Assembly (NCBI RefSeq): GCF_003259185.1
Contig: NZ_QGMP01000003.1
Span: 150,221 to 214,220 of the forward strand
DNA length: 64,000 nucleotides
Direction: 5' to 3'
From: Isoalcanivorax indicus
Lineage (GTDB): Bacteria > Pseudomonadota > Gammaproteobacteria > Pseudomonadales > Alcanivoracaceae
The notes below the pieces were generated by a model, which saw only the letters and a program-made list of their open reading frames with translations, did no database searches and was not told where the DNA came from. Below, in pieces: positions 18,838 to 28,326 of the stretch. Within the stretch, counting starts at the first letter, position 1. Every line of letters starts with the position of its first letter. Made by a program: the position numbers and the translations under genes.

Positions 18838-20045
18838 AACAGTGTCTGGCAGTGTTGCTGCTGTGTGGGTGGTCGGCGCTGGCGCAGGCGGCCTGGCAGG
18901 CGCAGGTGCGTGACACGGTCGCCGATCATGATCTGCATCGGGCGCGCGCTCAGGTGGAAGCGGTGTTGCGGGCGCGGCCGGACGACCCGGCAGCGCGTCT
19001 GTGGCAGGCGCGCATCGATGCCCTGCTCAACGATCATGCGCTGTCGCGCGCCCGCTTTGACGCCCTGCTCGCGGACTATCCCGAGGATGTGGATATCCGC
19101 TTTGCTTCCGCGCAGCAGTATGCCTGGCAGGGCAATACCGACGCGGCGCTGGACGAGTTGGCCGTGGCCCGTTCGCTGGCGCCGGATTACGCCAGTGTCT
19201 GGGCGTTCGAACTGCAGGTGTTGCAGGCGCGTGCCCGTGACACGCGCGATCCGGCCCATGTCAGCGCCTACGCCCGGCGACATCGCGAGGCCCGCGAGCG
19301 GGTGCCGGAAGTGGCCGAGGCCTGGCCCGAAGAGGCGCTGCCGCCCTTCAGCTGGCGCCGCCGCCGGGTGCTGGATATCGGCTATGAAGAAGATTACCTC
19401 AGCGGCGACCGTGATGACTGGCGTGGTGCGGACATCGGCCTGCAATGGCAGGACAGCCGTGATCGGCTCTGGTACACCCGGGCGCGGCACACACGGCGTT
19501 TTGATCAGGACGACATGGAGGGCAACCTGGGGGTCTATCTGCCCATGGGGCGCCAGCGCCAGTTGCAACTGGATGCCACCTACAGCGACACAGCCCGCAT
19601 CCGCCCGCAATGGTCTGCCTACGCTGGCTTCTACTGGATGCCACATCCGCGCTGGGGAGTGCAGCCGGGCATGCGGCGCACCCATTACGAGGACAGCGAC
19701 AGCACCACGGCCAGCCTGCTGACCGAGCATTACCGGGGACAATGGCGTTACGCCTACACTTTTTTCTTCACCCGGCTGGATGGCGGCGGCACGGCGCCCG
19801 CGCACGTACTGGATGCGCGGCGTTATTACCGTGATACCAGCCATGTGGGGGCCGCCGTGGGCATCGGCAAGGACATCGAATCCCTGCCAACCGGGGAGCT
19901 GGTCACCGATGTGCTCGGCGTCTCTGTCTTCGGTGAGCATTTTCTTGACCCGGACTGGAGCGTGACCTGGCGCCTGGGCTGGACAGAACAGGGAGATCTG
20001 TATGAGCGCAGCGGCTGGCGGCTGGGGCTCCGCTATCGGTTCTGA
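18834..20045 (+). CDS. YaiO-family outer-membrane beta-barrel protein with TPR-like N-terminus
   Basis: 403 residues. Signal peptide cleaves near AQA-AW (19/20). Residues about 25-150 form TPR-like helical repeats (ARPDDPAARLWQARIDALL, then YPEDVDIRFASAQQYAWQG). From about 175 the sequence becomes alternating aromatic beta-strand and ends in ...LRYRF with a C-terminal Phe, as in outer-membrane barrels. YaiO-type proteins occur beside polysaccharide glycosyltransferases. This one is a good candidate for the export pore of the neighbouring glycosyltransferase product; that role is inference. Confidence 0.8.
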   Translation: MKQCLAVLLLCGWSALAQAAWQAQVRDTVADHDLHRARAQVEAVLRARPDDPAARLWQARIDALLNDHALSRARFDALLADYPEDVDIRFASAQQYAWQGNTDAALDELAVARSLAPDYASVWAFELQVLQARARDTRDPAHVSAYARRHREARERVPEVAEAWPEEALPPFSWRRRRVLDIGYEEDYLSGDRDDWRGADIGLQWQDSRDRLWYTRARHTRRFDQDDMEGNLGVYLPMGRQRQLQLDATYSDTARIRPQWSAYAGFYWMPHPRWGVQPGMRRTHYEDSDSTTASLLTEHYRGQWRYAYTFFFTRLDGGGTAPAHVLDARRYYRDTSHVGAAVGIGKDIESLPTGELVTDVLGVSVFGEHFLDPDWSVTWRLGWTEQGDLYERSGWRLGLRYRF

Positions 20046-21084
20046 CCCGGCATTGCTGGCCGTGCTGCTGGCCGGGGCGGGGTTGCTGTCCAGTACCCTG
20101 CTGATGCTGCTGGCGACGGTCTGGTTGCACTGGCGGCACGGCCGCCAGGATGCCCGCACCGCCGCCCTGCGCCGTGACTGGACCCCTCGTCTGTTCAACC
20201 TGTTGACGGCCGCCCCTGGTCAGCGTCAGGCGCCGTTGCCATCCGTGGCCAGGCGTGATTTGCCCTTGCTGGTTGGTCTGTGCAATGCCCTTCAGGACAC
20301 GGTGCGCGGCGTGTCCCTCGATCCGCTGCATGATCTGGCCCGTCAGCTTGATCTGCTGCCGCACCTGCGCCGCTGGCTGCGCAGCGGCAACACGGATCGT
20401 CGTCTGGATGCCCTGACCTGTCTGGGTCATCTGCGCATTCATGACGCCTGGCCCGATGTGCTGCAATATCTCGATGACCGGGACAGCGTCATGAGCCTGA
20501 CCGCCGCGCGGGCGCTGGTCGCCATCGACGCCGAGCGCGGGCTGCCGGAAATCCTCCAGCGACTCAATCGCCCCGACTGGTCCAAGAGCCGGGTCAGCGC
20601 ACTGTTGAAAGAAGTGCCCGCCAATGTTCTGGCACGTCACCTGGGCGCGCGGTTCGAGCGCCTTGATGCGGTGGCACTGCGCAAGCTGATTCGCATTGCC
20701 GACAGCCTGCAGCCCGGCCAGGTCGACAGCCTGTTGCGCCAGGCCTGTGAACGCTTTCCCGAGGACCCGGAGCTGCGCAGCGCCGTATGCGCCTGCGCGG
20801 ACGGCCCGCAGTGGCTGGGCATGATTCGCGCCGCCGTGACCGACCCGGTATGGATCGTGCGCGTGCAGGCGGTGCAGGCGCTTGGCCGTCTTGGCGATAC
20901 CCGCGACCGGGCCCTGCTGGCGACGCGCCTGAGCGATCCGGTCTGGTGGGTGCGTTACCGCGCCGCCCAGGCCCTGCTGGCGCTGCCGGGGGCCGAGCGC
21001 CGTGATCTGGAAACCCTGGCCGCGGCGCATGACCAGCCGCAGGTGCGCGAGATACTCGCCCATGTCCTGTCGGAGCCCGACTGA
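20002..21084 (+). CDS. HEAT-repeat protein with N-terminal membrane anchor
   Basis: 360 residues. One TM helix at about 18-40, then a basic stretch (HWRHGRQDARTAALRR) and helical HEAT/armadillo-like repeats to the end (RLDALTCLGHLRIHDAWPDVL, IVRVQAVQALGRLGD, WVRYRAAQALLAL). It is probably a cytoplasmic scaffold tethered to the inner membrane. The start lies 44 bases inside the YaiO gene in another frame with GGGAG upstream, a strong sign of translational coupling. It likely links the receivers to the glycosyltransferase, an idea based on context only. Confidence 0.8.
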   Translation: MSAAAGGWGSAIGSDPALLAVLLAGAGLLSSTLLMLLATVWLHWRHGRQDARTAALRRDWTPRLFNLLTAAPGQRQAPLPSVARRDLPLLVGLCNALQDTVRGVSLDPLHDLARQLDLLPHLRRWLRSGNTDRRLDALTCLGHLRIHDAWPDVLQYLDDRDSVMSLTAARALVAIDAERGLPEILQRLNRPDWSKSRVSALLKEVPANVLARHLGARFERLDAVALRKLIRIADSLQPGQVDSLLRQACERFPEDPELRSAVCACADGPQWLGMIRAAVTDPVWIVRVQAVQALGRLGDTRDRALLATRLSDPVWWVRYRAAQALLALPGAERRDLETLAAAHDQPQVREILAHVLSEPD

Positions 21085-22553
21085 TGAGCCTGTTTGAAGA
21101 CCTGCTTGCCGCACTGCCGGGGGACCGCCTCATCGTCTGGGCGCAGTGGTTCTTTCTGAGCTACTTCATCGCGCTGGCACTGGGCTACCTGATGCTCAAC
21201 CTGATGGCGCTGTCGGCCATCGGCAAGCACACCCGCGCGGCCCGCGCCGAGTACCTGCCACGCCCCTATCATGCCTTCCTGCCACCGATATCGGTGCTGG
21301 TGCCCGCCTATAACGAAGAGGCCAACATCACCTCGTCCGTGCAGGCCATGCTGCAACTGGCCTATCCCGAGCACGAAGTGGTGGTGATCAACGACGGCTC
21401 GCGGGACAACACCCTGGCGGTCCTGCAGCGGGACTTTGATCTGTACAAGGTGCCGGAAACCGCCGATGCGTCGTTGCAGACCGCTATGGTGCGCGGCGTC
21501 TACCGTTCACGAAGCCAGCCCCTGCTGCGCGTGATCGACAAGGAGAACGGCGGCAAGGCCGATGCCCTGAATGCCGGCATCAATTACAGCCGTTACCCGC
21601 TGTTCTGCGGCGTGGATGCCGACTCCATCATCCAGCGCGACAGCCTGCTGCGCATCGTTCGCATGTTTGTCGATGATCCCGACACGATCGCGGCCGGTGG
21701 CACCGTGCGCATTGCCAACGGCAGCGAGGTGGACGCCGGCAACCTGTTGCAGGCGCGGCTGCCGAAGCGCTGGTTGCCGCTGATGCAGATCATCGAGTAC
21801 CTGCGCGCCTTCATGTTTGGCCGCCTGGGCTGGGAGCCCCTGAATGCCCTGCTGATTATCAGCGGGGCCTTTGGCGTGTTCCGCAAAAGCGTGGTGGTGG
21901 AAGTGGGTGGCTACCGGCACAAGTCCATCGGCGAAGACATGGAGCTGGTGGTGCGCCTGCACCGGCACATGCGCCTCAACCGGCGCCGCTACCGGATTCA
22001 TTTTCTGCCCGACCCGGTGTGCTGGACCGAAGCCCCCGAAGACCTGGCGACATTGCGTTCGCAGCGCATTCGCTGGCAACGCGGCTTGCTGGAAAGCCTG
22101 TCCGCCAACAGCACGCTGTGCTGCCATCCCCGTGGCGGCACCGTGGGCTGGCTGGCCTTTCCGTTCATGCTGATCTTCGAGGCCATCGGCCCGTTACTCG
22201 AGCTGGGCGGCTATCTGTTTGTGATCGTCATGGCATTGACCGGCGCCTTGAGCCCGGCCTGGATCATTGCCTTTTTACTGGTGGCTATCGGCCTGGGCAT
22301 CCTGATGTCCGTGCTGGCCCTGCTGCTGGAAGAGCTGTCATTCCGCATCTATCCCGGCAAGCGCTCCATCCTGCGATTGTTCGGGGCTGCCCTGGCGGAG
22401 AATCTCGGCTATCGCCAGCTCAACACCTGGTGGCGCGTGCGCGGCACCTGGCAATGGCTGCGCGGCAAGCAGGCCAAATGGGGCGACATGAAACGCAGCG
22501 GCAGCCTTCAGCGCGCTGCGATCAACTCGAAAGAGCGCAACCGCGACGCATGA
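21084..22553 (+). CDS. Family 2 glycosyltransferase, processive (BcsA/HasA-like), membrane-bound
   Basis: 489 residues. N-terminal TM (about 18-45) and C-terminal TM helices (about 355-415) flank a GT-A domain with VPAYNEE (74-80), INDGS (D104), DAD near 177, GED near 281 and QRIRWQRG near 326, the D,D,D,QxxRW signature of processive beta-glycan synthases. There is no PilZ domain at the C-terminus, unlike BcsA. It shares one base with the HEAT gene (TGATG). Predicted to make an extracellular polysaccharide; the sugar is unknown. Confidence 0.9.
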   Translation: MSLFEDLLAALPGDRLIVWAQWFFLSYFIALALGYLMLNLMALSAIGKHTRAARAEYLPRPYHAFLPPISVLVPAYNEEANITSSVQAMLQLAYPEHEVVVINDGSRDNTLAVLQRDFDLYKVPETADASLQTAMVRGVYRSRSQPLLRVIDKENGGKADALNAGINYSRYPLFCGVDADSIIQRDSLLRIVRMFVDDPDTIAAGGTVRIANGSEVDAGNLLQARLPKRWLPLMQIIEYLRAFMFGRLGWEPLNALLIISGAFGVFRKSVVVEVGGYRHKSIGEDMELVVRLHRHMRLNRRRYRIHFLPDPVCWTEAPEDLATLRSQRIRWQRGLLESLSANSTLCCHPRGGTVGWLAFPFMLIFEAIGPLLELGGYLFVIVMALTGALSPAWIIAFLLVAIGLGILMSVLALLLEELSFRIYPGKRSILRLFGAALAENLGYRQLNTWWRVRGTWQWLRGKQAKWGDMKRSGSLQRAAINSKERNRDA

Positions 22554-23491
22554 TCGTAAATGTCGGACACGATCATCAATTCATCGGCCTGCGTTTCCGC
22601 GGCCAATGCATCGAGCCCGGCATGCACGGTCTCCGGCGTGCCAATGATCGAGCGCGCCAGCATCTGGGCGGCCTGCATTCTTTCCCGCGGTGACCAGTAC
22701 TGATCGATGTCATCAATGGGCGGCTGACTCAGCAAGCGCGCACCGCGCAACAGGTTGGTGAACGACATCTGCTGCGTGGTGGCCAGCCGACGTGCTTGCT
22801 GCTCCGAATCCGCCGCAATCACATTGACGCCGACAATGGCGTAAGGCTCGGACAACTGCGCGGAGGGCTTGAAGCGGTGGCGATACAACGCCAGCGCCTC
22901 CATCAGCTGCTGCGGCGCAAAATGCGACGCGAAGGCATAAGGCAAACCGAACTCCGCCGCCAGCGCCGCACCAAAGGTGCTGGAGCCGAGAATCCACAGC
23001 GGCACCTGCGTGCCCGCGCCCGGCACCGCCTGAATCGCTTGCCCGGGTTGCGTCGGCCCGAGCAATGCCTGCAGCGCCTGCACATCCTCCGGAAAACGGT
23101 CCGACGCGGCCGGCGTGCGGCGCAACGCATGCAGCGTATTCTGGTCCGTCCCCGGCGCCCGCCCCAGCCCCAGATCAATCCGGTCCGGGTAGAGGTGCGC
23201 CAGGGTGCCGAACTGCTCCGCAATCACCAGCGGCGAATGATTGGGCAGCATGATGCCGCCCGCACCGACACGAATATGCCGGGTGCCCGCCGCCACATGA
23301 CTGATCACCAGCGACGTCGCCGCACTGGCGATACTCTCCATATTGTGATGCTCGGCCACCCAGAAACGCTGGTAGCCCCATTGCTCCGCATGAGCCGCCA
23401 GATCCCGGGCATTGTCCAGCGCCTGCCGCACGCTGCCGTCTTCGGTGACGCGGACCAGGTCGAGGATGGAAAGGCGGGCAGGGTGGGGCAT
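22508..23491 (-). CDS. LLM-class flavin-dependent oxidoreductase (YhbW-like)
   Basis: 327 residues from the ATG at 23491, with GGAG six bases upstream; a TTG five codons further out is less likely. Luciferase-like monooxygenase features include [29 protein letters not shown] and [21 protein letters not shown], and a [21 protein letters not shown] segment typical of the MsnO8/YhbW group. These use FMNH2 supplied by a separate reductase; substrate unknown. The 3' end overlaps the convergent glycosyltransferase gene by 46 bases. Confidence 0.85.
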   Translation of the reverse strand: MPHPARLSILDLVRVTEDGSVRQALDNARDLAAHAEQWGYQRFWVAEHHNMESIASAATSLVISHVAAGTRHIRVGAGGIMLPNHSPLVIAEQFGTLAHLYPDRIDLGLGRAPGTDQNTLHALRRTPAASDRFPEDVQALQALLGPTQPGQAIQAVPGAGTQVPLWILGSSTFGAALAAEFGLPYAFASHFAPQQLMEALALYRHRFKPSAQLSEPYAIVGVNVIAADSEQQARRLATTQQMSFTNLLRGARLLSQPPIDDIDQYWSPRERMQAAQMLARSIIGTPETVHAGLDALAAETQADELMIVSDIYDHASRLRSFELIAAR

Positions 23492-23531
23492 TGGAGTCTC
23501 CGTCAATTCAGTGAACCAGCTTGCGGGGGCA

Positions 23532-24701
23532 TCAGCGTTCCGGCAGTTCCGTTCCCCGGTTCATGATGTCCACGTACTCATGGTAGCTGAACAATCGGTT
23601 GCGCTTCTGCGCAGTGAGTTCACGTACCACACCCAGCCTTTCGAGGTTGGCCAGCGACTTGTTGACGGTGGCAGGCGTCAGGCCGGTTTTCTCTACCAGC
23701 GAGTTCGAGGTGGCGAGCGGATGCTCCATCAAGGCCCGGTGGATCTGCAGGGCAGAAGATGCGGCGCGGCCCAGTGTGTTGATCCGGTCGCGGTCCTGCT
23801 TCGACAGGGCCACGAGTTGTTGCGCGGTCTCTACGGCCTGCGTGGCGGTGACGATCACTGCCTCAGCGAAGAAATCGAGCCAGGCTTCCCAATCGCCCGT
23901 CTCGCGAACCTTGTTAAGCAGTTCGTAGTAGTAGCGGCGGTGTGTCTTGAAGTAGAGACTCAGGTAGAGCATCGGCTCGCGCAGCACCTGCTGCTCGCAC
24001 AGCAGCAACGTGATCAGCAGACGTCCCACACGACCGTTGCCGTCCAGGAAAGGGTGGATGGTCTCGAACTGGACATGGGCCAGCGCCGCCTTGAGCAGCA
24101 CCGGGGTGGGTTCCGGCTGATCATTCAGGAATCGTTCGAGTTGGCTCATGCATTCCAGTACCGCCTCAGCTGGCGGCGGCACGAAGGCCGCGTTGCCGGG
24201 TCGGGTGCCGCCGATCCAGTTCTGACTGCGCCGGAACGCCCCCGGCGTCAATGTGCTGCCGCGGCCCCTGGCCAGCAGGGTGCCATGCACTTCCCGGATC
24301 AATCGCAGTGATAGTGGCAGCCCGTCCTTCAGCAGTTGAAGGCCGTGGTTGAGGGCGGCCACGTAGTTGCTTACTTCGCGCACGTCATCCAGCGGTGCGC
24401 CGGGAGCTTCGTCCAGTTCGAACAGCAGAAGGTCGGACAGTGAGGATTGGGTGCCTTCGATCATTGACGACAGCACCGCCTCCTTGCGCACGTACATGTA
24501 AATGAACAGCGAGGTATCAGGCAGCAGCACGGATACGCTGTCCAGTCGGCCCAGTGCCAACAGCGCCTGATCGAACTTGTTGCGCAGTTCCGGCGTCCAG
24601 TCGACAGGCGGGGCAGGAGGCAACGGAGCAGGCACGAAGGCCCGCGCCCTCTCACCCACCGTCGAAATGGTCACGTATTGTCCCTGGATATCCCGTCTCA
24701 T
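23532..24701 (-). CDS. Fic-domain protein with inhibitory helix and C-terminal winged helix
   Basis: 389 residues. The catalytic motif [12 protein letters not shown] is complete at 216-227 (His216). An N-terminal S78-S-M-I-E82-G matches the class II inhibitory motif (S/T)xxxE(G/N), so the enzyme should be auto-inhibited. A winged-helix-like segment (about 305-375: [29 protein letters not shown]) suggests DNA binding. Fic enzymes transfer AMP to target hydroxyls. The gene stands alone next to the 3' end of the tmRNA gene, a common integration site. It could be a self-regulated toxin or a housekeeping modifier. Confidence 0.88.
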   Translation of the reverse strand: MRRDIQGQYVTISTVGERARAFVPAPLPPAPPVDWTPELRNKFDQALLALGRLDSVSVLLPDTSLFIYMYVRKEAVLSSMIEGTQSSLSDLLLFELDEAPGAPLDDVREVSNYVAALNHGLQLLKDGLPLSLRLIREVHGTLLARGRGSTLTPGAFRRSQNWIGGTRPGNAAFVPPPAEAVLECMSQLERFLNDQPEPTPVLLKAALAHVQFETIHPFLDGNGRVGRLLITLLLCEQQVLREPMLYLSLYFKTHRRYYYELLNKVRETGDWEAWLDFFAEAVIVTATQAVETAQQLVALSKQDRDRINTLGRAASSALQIHRALMEHPLATSNSLVEKTGLTPATVNKSLANLERLGVVRELTAQKRNRLFSYHEYVDIMNRGTELPER

Positions 24702-24736
24702 CTGCGTAGTGGCAACCTAAAATAGGGGTGTTTTTA

Positions 24737-24742
24737 ATTATA
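24737..24742 (-). promoter_or_regulatory. -10 box candidate for the Fic gene
   Basis: A perfect TATAAT on the minus strand lies 35 bases before the Fic ATG in a locally AT-rich stretch. The best -35 match 17 bases upstream is weak. Confidence 0.4.
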
Positions 24743-24914
24743 CCATAACCCAATAAGGTAAAATAAGGTGCGCTCTGGATGCAAGGCAAACCCGTATGCG
24801 TTCCAGCTTCATGCGTGGGTAGATGCCCCGTTTATCTCCATCATCAAGAACACGGGCGAGGGCATCTCGCGCTTCCTCTGGTGCCGAGAAGTCATCGGTG
24901 ACGTGATCCGTCAT
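24738..24914 (-). CDS. Doubtful small ORF between tmRNA terminator and Fic gene
   Basis: 58 codons, starting MTDHVTDDFSAPEEARDALA and ending in a hydrophobic LILPYWVMV. There is no ribosome site before the ATG, the frame lies straight after the tmRNA terminator, and its stop overlaps the Fic -10 box. It could be the remnant of a longer gene. I do not recognise it. Confidence 0.2.
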   Translation of the reverse strand: MTDHVTDDFSAPEEARDALARVLDDGDKRGIYPRMKLERIRVCLASRAHLILPYWVMV

Positions 24915-24943
24915 TGAATAGGTGCGGCCTGTTTTCAGGCAAC

Positions 24944-24971
24944 AAAAAAGCCGTCTTGCGACGGCTTTTTT
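24944..24971. terminator. Intrinsic terminator of ssrA
   Basis: A 12-bp perfect stem (AAAAAAGCCGTC / GACGGCTTTTTT) with a TTGC loop lies nine bases beyond the tmRNA 3' end; A and T runs on both sides make it bidirectional. Confidence 0.9.
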
Positions 24972-24979
24972 GTTTGGTT

Positions 24980-25336
24980 TGGTGGAGCCGGCGGGAATCG
25001 AACCCGCGTCCGTCAGCAATCCACCTGCAGGTCTACATGCTTATCCCAGTTTATTGATTTGAGTGACTGCAGCCCAACGGGCAGGACGCAGACACCGAGC
25101 CCCTAAAGGTTTTAACAGCGCAATCCGGGGCGGACGTTGCTGCGATCCCGTGTAGCTATGCCGGTCGCGCTTCCCCACGGGCTGGGTCGCTTGACCGTTG
25201 GCAGGCCTTAGGCCGCCAGTGCGTAAGTATCGTCGTTTGCGATTACTTTAGTTTGTCACTAAGGATTTACGAGAATCGTGACCTTCTCGGCATGCACCAC
25301 AGGATTCATAACCGGCGTCGAAACCTTGTCGGCCCC
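24980..25336 (-). ncRNA. ssrA: Transfer-messenger RNA
   Basis: 357 bases on the minus strand. The 5' end reads GGGGCCGACAAGG and pairs with the 3' end ...GGCTCCACCA to make the alanine-type acceptor stem; the T-arm GGTTCGAATCCCGCC is intact. The tag reading frame (25240 down to 25208) encodes ANDDTYALAA followed by TAA. tmRNA rescues stalled ribosomes and tags their products for proteolysis, with SmpB, whose gene lies about 560 bases upstream in the same direction. Confidence 0.97.
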
Positions 25337-25346
25337 TGTAAGCGTC

Positions 25347-25352
25347 ATTGTA
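25347..25352 (-). promoter_or_regulatory. -10 box of ssrA
   Basis: TACAAT on the minus strand lies 10 bases before the tmRNA 5' end, the correct distance for a sigma-70 -10 element. No clear -35 is seen. Confidence 0.5.
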
Positions 25353-25576
25353 CAGGAATATGGGGCCATGGCTCGGGATTTCCAGCCCCGTGGCCCGGGA
25401 TATTTTGACCTGGATCATCGTGTCATCAACGACTGTAAATTTGGCCCGATATGTTGTCGGACAATCTGACCGAAAAAAGGTGACAAAGTCGATTTCTATC
25501 AGATGATACCTTTCGTAACACGCCGGGTAACACCGGACGTAACAGGCAAACGCCATCCTCAATGGAGGAAACAACG

Positions 25577-25837
25577 ATGAAAGCGTATGACAATGTAGAA
25601 CGTGTGATGAACCGCTGGCCGCTGCTGAGCCGCACCCTGGGCCTGATGCTGGCTCTGGTGGCCTACGCGGCGGGTCTGCTGGCTGTGGATGCCGCCACCG
25701 GCGATGCGCGCATGCCGATCGTCCTGTTCGCGGTCTTCTTCCTGCCTGCGGTACTGCGGGCCTGGTTGCTGGTGTACTGGCAAGTGCGGGACGACCTGCG
25801 CGGGCGCTTCAGCCGCCTGGATCGCGGCAACGCCTGA
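25577..25837 (+). CDS. Small hypothetical membrane protein, two TM segments
   Basis: 86 residues with hydrophobic stretches at about 17-38 and 46-66 and a basic tail (RDDLRGRFSRLDR). ATG at 25577 has GGAGG seven bases upstream; an ATG five codons earlier sits inside that site and is rejected. It lies between ssrA and smpB, divergent from ssrA and convergent with smpB. Family not recognised. Confidence 0.6.
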   Translation: MKAYDNVERVMNRWPLLSRTLGLMLALVAYAAGLLAVDAATGDARMPIVLFAVFFLPAVLRAWLLVYWQVRDDLRGRFSRLDRGNA

Positions 25838-25897
25838 AGGCGGGTAGCGCCTGAAGTGAGCTGAGCAGACGGCAGTGCTGTGGTCTCTTGCAGTGAC

Positions 25898-26374
25898 CTA
25901 GCGCTGCCGCATGATCCGCTGCTTCTGGCGGTTCCAGTCGCGCTCTTTCTCGGTGGCGCGCTTGTCGAACTTCTGCTTGCCCTTCGCCAGGGCAATTTCC
26001 AGCTTGGCGCGGCCCCGGCTCCAGTACAGGCTCAGGGGCACGCAGGTATAACCTTCCTTTTGCACGCCGGCAAAGATGCGGCCCAGTTCGCGCTGGTGCA
26101 GCAGCAGCTTGCGCAGGCGCAGCGGGTCCGGGTTGATGTGCGTGCTGGCGGTGCCCAGCGGCTCGATCCGGCAGCCGAACAGCCACGCTTCCCCGTCTTT
26201 CAGGGTGATATACGCCTCTGACAGGTTACAGCGGCCGTCACGCAGGGATTTTACTTCCCAGCCTTCCAGCACCAGTCCTGCCTCGAAGCGGTCATCCAGA
26301 TGATAGTCGTGGCGCGCCTTGCGGTTGACCGCAATATTGGCAATGCCCGACTTGGCTTTTTTCGGTGTCGTCAT
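25898..26374 (-). CDS. smpB: SsrA-binding protein SmpB
   Basis: 158 residues. The OB-fold core is plain ([29 protein letters not shown], then [13 protein letters not shown]), with a basic C-terminal tail ([28 protein letters not shown]) that enters the ribosome mRNA channel. It binds tmRNA and is required for trans-translation. ATG at 26374 gives the standard [14 protein letters not shown] start. Confidence 0.96.
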   Translation of the reverse strand: MTTPKKAKSGIANIAVNRKARHDYHLDDRFEAGLVLEGWEVKSLRDGRCNLSEAYITLKDGEAWLFGCRIEPLGTASTHINPDPLRLRKLLLHQRELGRIFAGVQKEGYTCVPLSLYWSRGRAKLEIALAKGKQKFDKRATEKERDWNRQKQRIMRQR

Positions 26375-26520
26375 GGGGGCGGCAGTATACCTGATTGACA
26401 CGGAAATGCTGCTCCCCTCTCGGGTGGGCAGGGGGTTGGCCTGGTGTTTGCTTGGTGTTTGCTTGAGCCGCCGGGGTAAAGTCGGGAAAATGGCCGCTTT
26501 CGCGCAAGCAGGAACAGGGC

Positions 26521-28014
26521 ATGACGAAGGACTACAAGCCAGTGCACGGCATCTGGGCCAGCCGCTGGGTATTCATTCTGGCGGCCACCGGTTCGGCGGT
26601 GGGGTTGGGGAATATCTGGAAATTTCCCTATATGGCCGGAGATAACGGTGGCGCGGCCTTTGTACTGATCTACCTGGTCTGTATCGCGCTGGTCGGTGTG
26701 CCGATCATGATTGCCGAGGTCATGCTGGGGCGCCGTGGCGGGCTCAGCCCCATTCACTCCATGGCCAAACTGGCCCGCGACGCGGGGGTCAGCCAGCGCT
26801 GGAGCGCGGTGGGCGGCCTGGGCGCGCTGGCCGGTTTCTTCCTGTTGTCCCTGTACACGGTGATCGCGGGCTGGGCGCTGTTCTATATCTGGGAAATGGC
26901 CAGTGGCGCGTTGCAAGGCGCAGACGCCGCCCGGGTGACGGACACCTATGACGGGCTCAAGGCCAATGTCTGGGTCATGGTGGGCTGCCACACGGCGTTC
27001 ATGTTCATGACCATGGCGGTGGTCGCGCGCGGGGTGAACAAGGGGCTGGAGGCGGCGGTGCGCATCCTCATGCCGCTGTTGTTCGTGCTGCTGCTGGTCC
27101 TGCTGGTCTACTCCGCCACCACCGATGGCTTCATGCCAGCAGTGAACTTCCTGTTCCGGTTCGATGCGTCCGCGTTTTCGGTGACCGCCATACTGCTGGC
27201 GCTGGGGCATGCGTTCTTCACGCTCAGCCTGGGGCTGGGCGCCATCATGGCCTACGGTGCCTACATGCCCCGCGAGGTGACCGACAAGCGCACGGGCCAG
27301 CGCAAGCCGGTTTCCATCGGCTCCACGGTCTTTACCATCGCCGGGCTGGATACGCTGATTGCGCTGGTCGCCGGTCTGGTGATCTTCCCGATCGTGTTCG
27401 CCAACGGCCTGGCGCCGGATGAAGGGCCGGGGCTGATGTTTGTGACCCTGCCGCTGGCGTTCGCCAATATCCCGTTCGGCATGTTGCTGGGCACCGTGTT
27501 CTTTGTGTTGCTGGTGTGCGCGGCCTGGACGTCATCGATCTCCCTGGGGGAGCCGCTGGTGGCCTGGATGGTCGAGAACGGCTGGAAGCGCTGGACCGCC
27601 AGCCTGACCATCGGTGCCTCGGCCTGGTTCCTGGGGCTGGGCACGGTGCTGTCGTTCAATCACTGGGCCGAGGTCACGCTGTTCGGGCGCACCTTCTTCG
27701 GCAATCTGGAATTCCTCACCATCAATATCATGCTGCCGCTGGGCGGCCTGCTGATTGCCATCTTTGCGGGCTGGATCATGAAGGAGACCCATGCGCGCAA
27801 GGAGCTGGCCATGAAGCGCTTCGGCCTCTATATGGCCTGGCGCGCCATGATCCGGATCTTCGCGCCGCTGGCGGTGATCGCGATCTTCATCTTCGTGGCG
27901 CTGGTGCAGGACGACGACAGCGACGAGACCGAGGGCGATCCGGTGGTCGAATCGGTCGAGGTGGTGGAGATCATCGAGCCCCCGGAGCAACAGGAGGGCG
28001 CTGCCGATGAGTGA
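26521..28014 (+). CDS. Sodium-dependent transporter of the NSS/SNF family
   Basis: 497 residues, about 12 TM helices. The first helix carries [24 protein letters not shown], the sodium and substrate site of LeuT-type symporters. The C-terminus is a cytoplasmic acidic tail ([10 protein letters not shown], then repeated VVE). These proteins import amino acids or related amines with Na+, which suits a marine host. It occupies the position divergent from smpB where many gammaproteobacteria carry ratA, and overlaps rnfH by eight bases. Confidence 0.9.
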   Translation: MTKDYKPVHGIWASRWVFILAATGSAVGLGNIWKFPYMAGDNGGAAFVLIYLVCIALVGVPIMIAEVMLGRRGGLSPIHSMAKLARDAGVSQRWSAVGGLGALAGFFLLSLYTVIAGWALFYIWEMASGALQGADAARVTDTYDGLKANVWVMVGCHTAFMFMTMAVVARGVNKGLEAAVRILMPLLFVLLLVLLVYSATTDGFMPAVNFLFRFDASAFSVTAILLALGHAFFTLSLGLGAIMAYGAYMPREVTDKRTGQRKPVSIGSTVFTIAGLDTLIALVAGLVIFPIVFANGLAPDEGPGLMFVTLPLAFANIPFGMLLGTVFFVLLVCAAWTSSISLGEPLVAWMVENGWKRWTASLTIGASAWFLGLGTVLSFNHWAEVTLFGRTFFGNLEFLTINIMLPLGGLLIAIFAGWIMKETHARKELAMKRFGLYMAWRAMIRIFAPLAVIAIFIFVALVQDDDSDETEGDPVVESVEVVEIIEPPEQQEGAADE

Positions 28015-28303
28015 AGCGCTGATACAGGTCGAAGTGGCCTATGCGCTGCCGCACAAGCAGCGCCTGATCAGCCTGCGGGTGCCGGCGGGCACCACGGTCT
28101 ATGATGCTGCGCGCCAGTCCGGTATCGCTGAGGACTTCGAGGCGCTGGATCTGGAGCGGGCGCAGATGGGCATCTTCGGCAAGGTCGAGCCGAACCCGCG
28201 CAAGCGGGTGCTGCAGGAGGGCGAGCGGGTGGAGATCTACCGGCCGCTGACGGCGGACCCGAAAGAAACCCGCAAGGCGCGGGCAAAAAAAACGGCCCGT
28301 TAA
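28007..28303 (+). CDS. rnfH: RnfH family protein (RatB)
   Basis: 98 residues with a ubiquitin-like fold: VEVAYALPHKQRLISLRVPAGTTVYDAARQSGI and GIFGKVEPNPRKRVLQEGERVEIYRPL are diagnostic for RnfH/UPF0125. Its function is poorly defined. The start lies inside the transporter gene and the stop codon sits in the loop of the terminator hairpin. Confidence 0.93.
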   Translation: MSEALIQVEVAYALPHKQRLISLRVPAGTTVYDAARQSGIAEDFEALDLERAQMGIFGKVEPNPRKRVLQEGERVEIYRPLTADPKETRKARAKKTAR

Positions 28304-28314
28304 GGGCCGTTTTC
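28289..28314. terminator. Terminator shared by rnfH and bamE
   Basis: A 10-bp perfect stem (AAAACGGCCC / GGGCCGTTTT) whose five-base loop contains the rnfH TAA. A and T runs on both sides allow it to serve the convergent bamE. Confidence 0.85.
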
Positions 28315-28326
28315 GGTATGTGCTGA

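Noticed and set aside
25248..25574. Minus-strand frame of 108 codons across the ssrA promoter
   Set aside because: It overlaps the 5' part of tmRNA and its promoter; composition gives no sign of coding.
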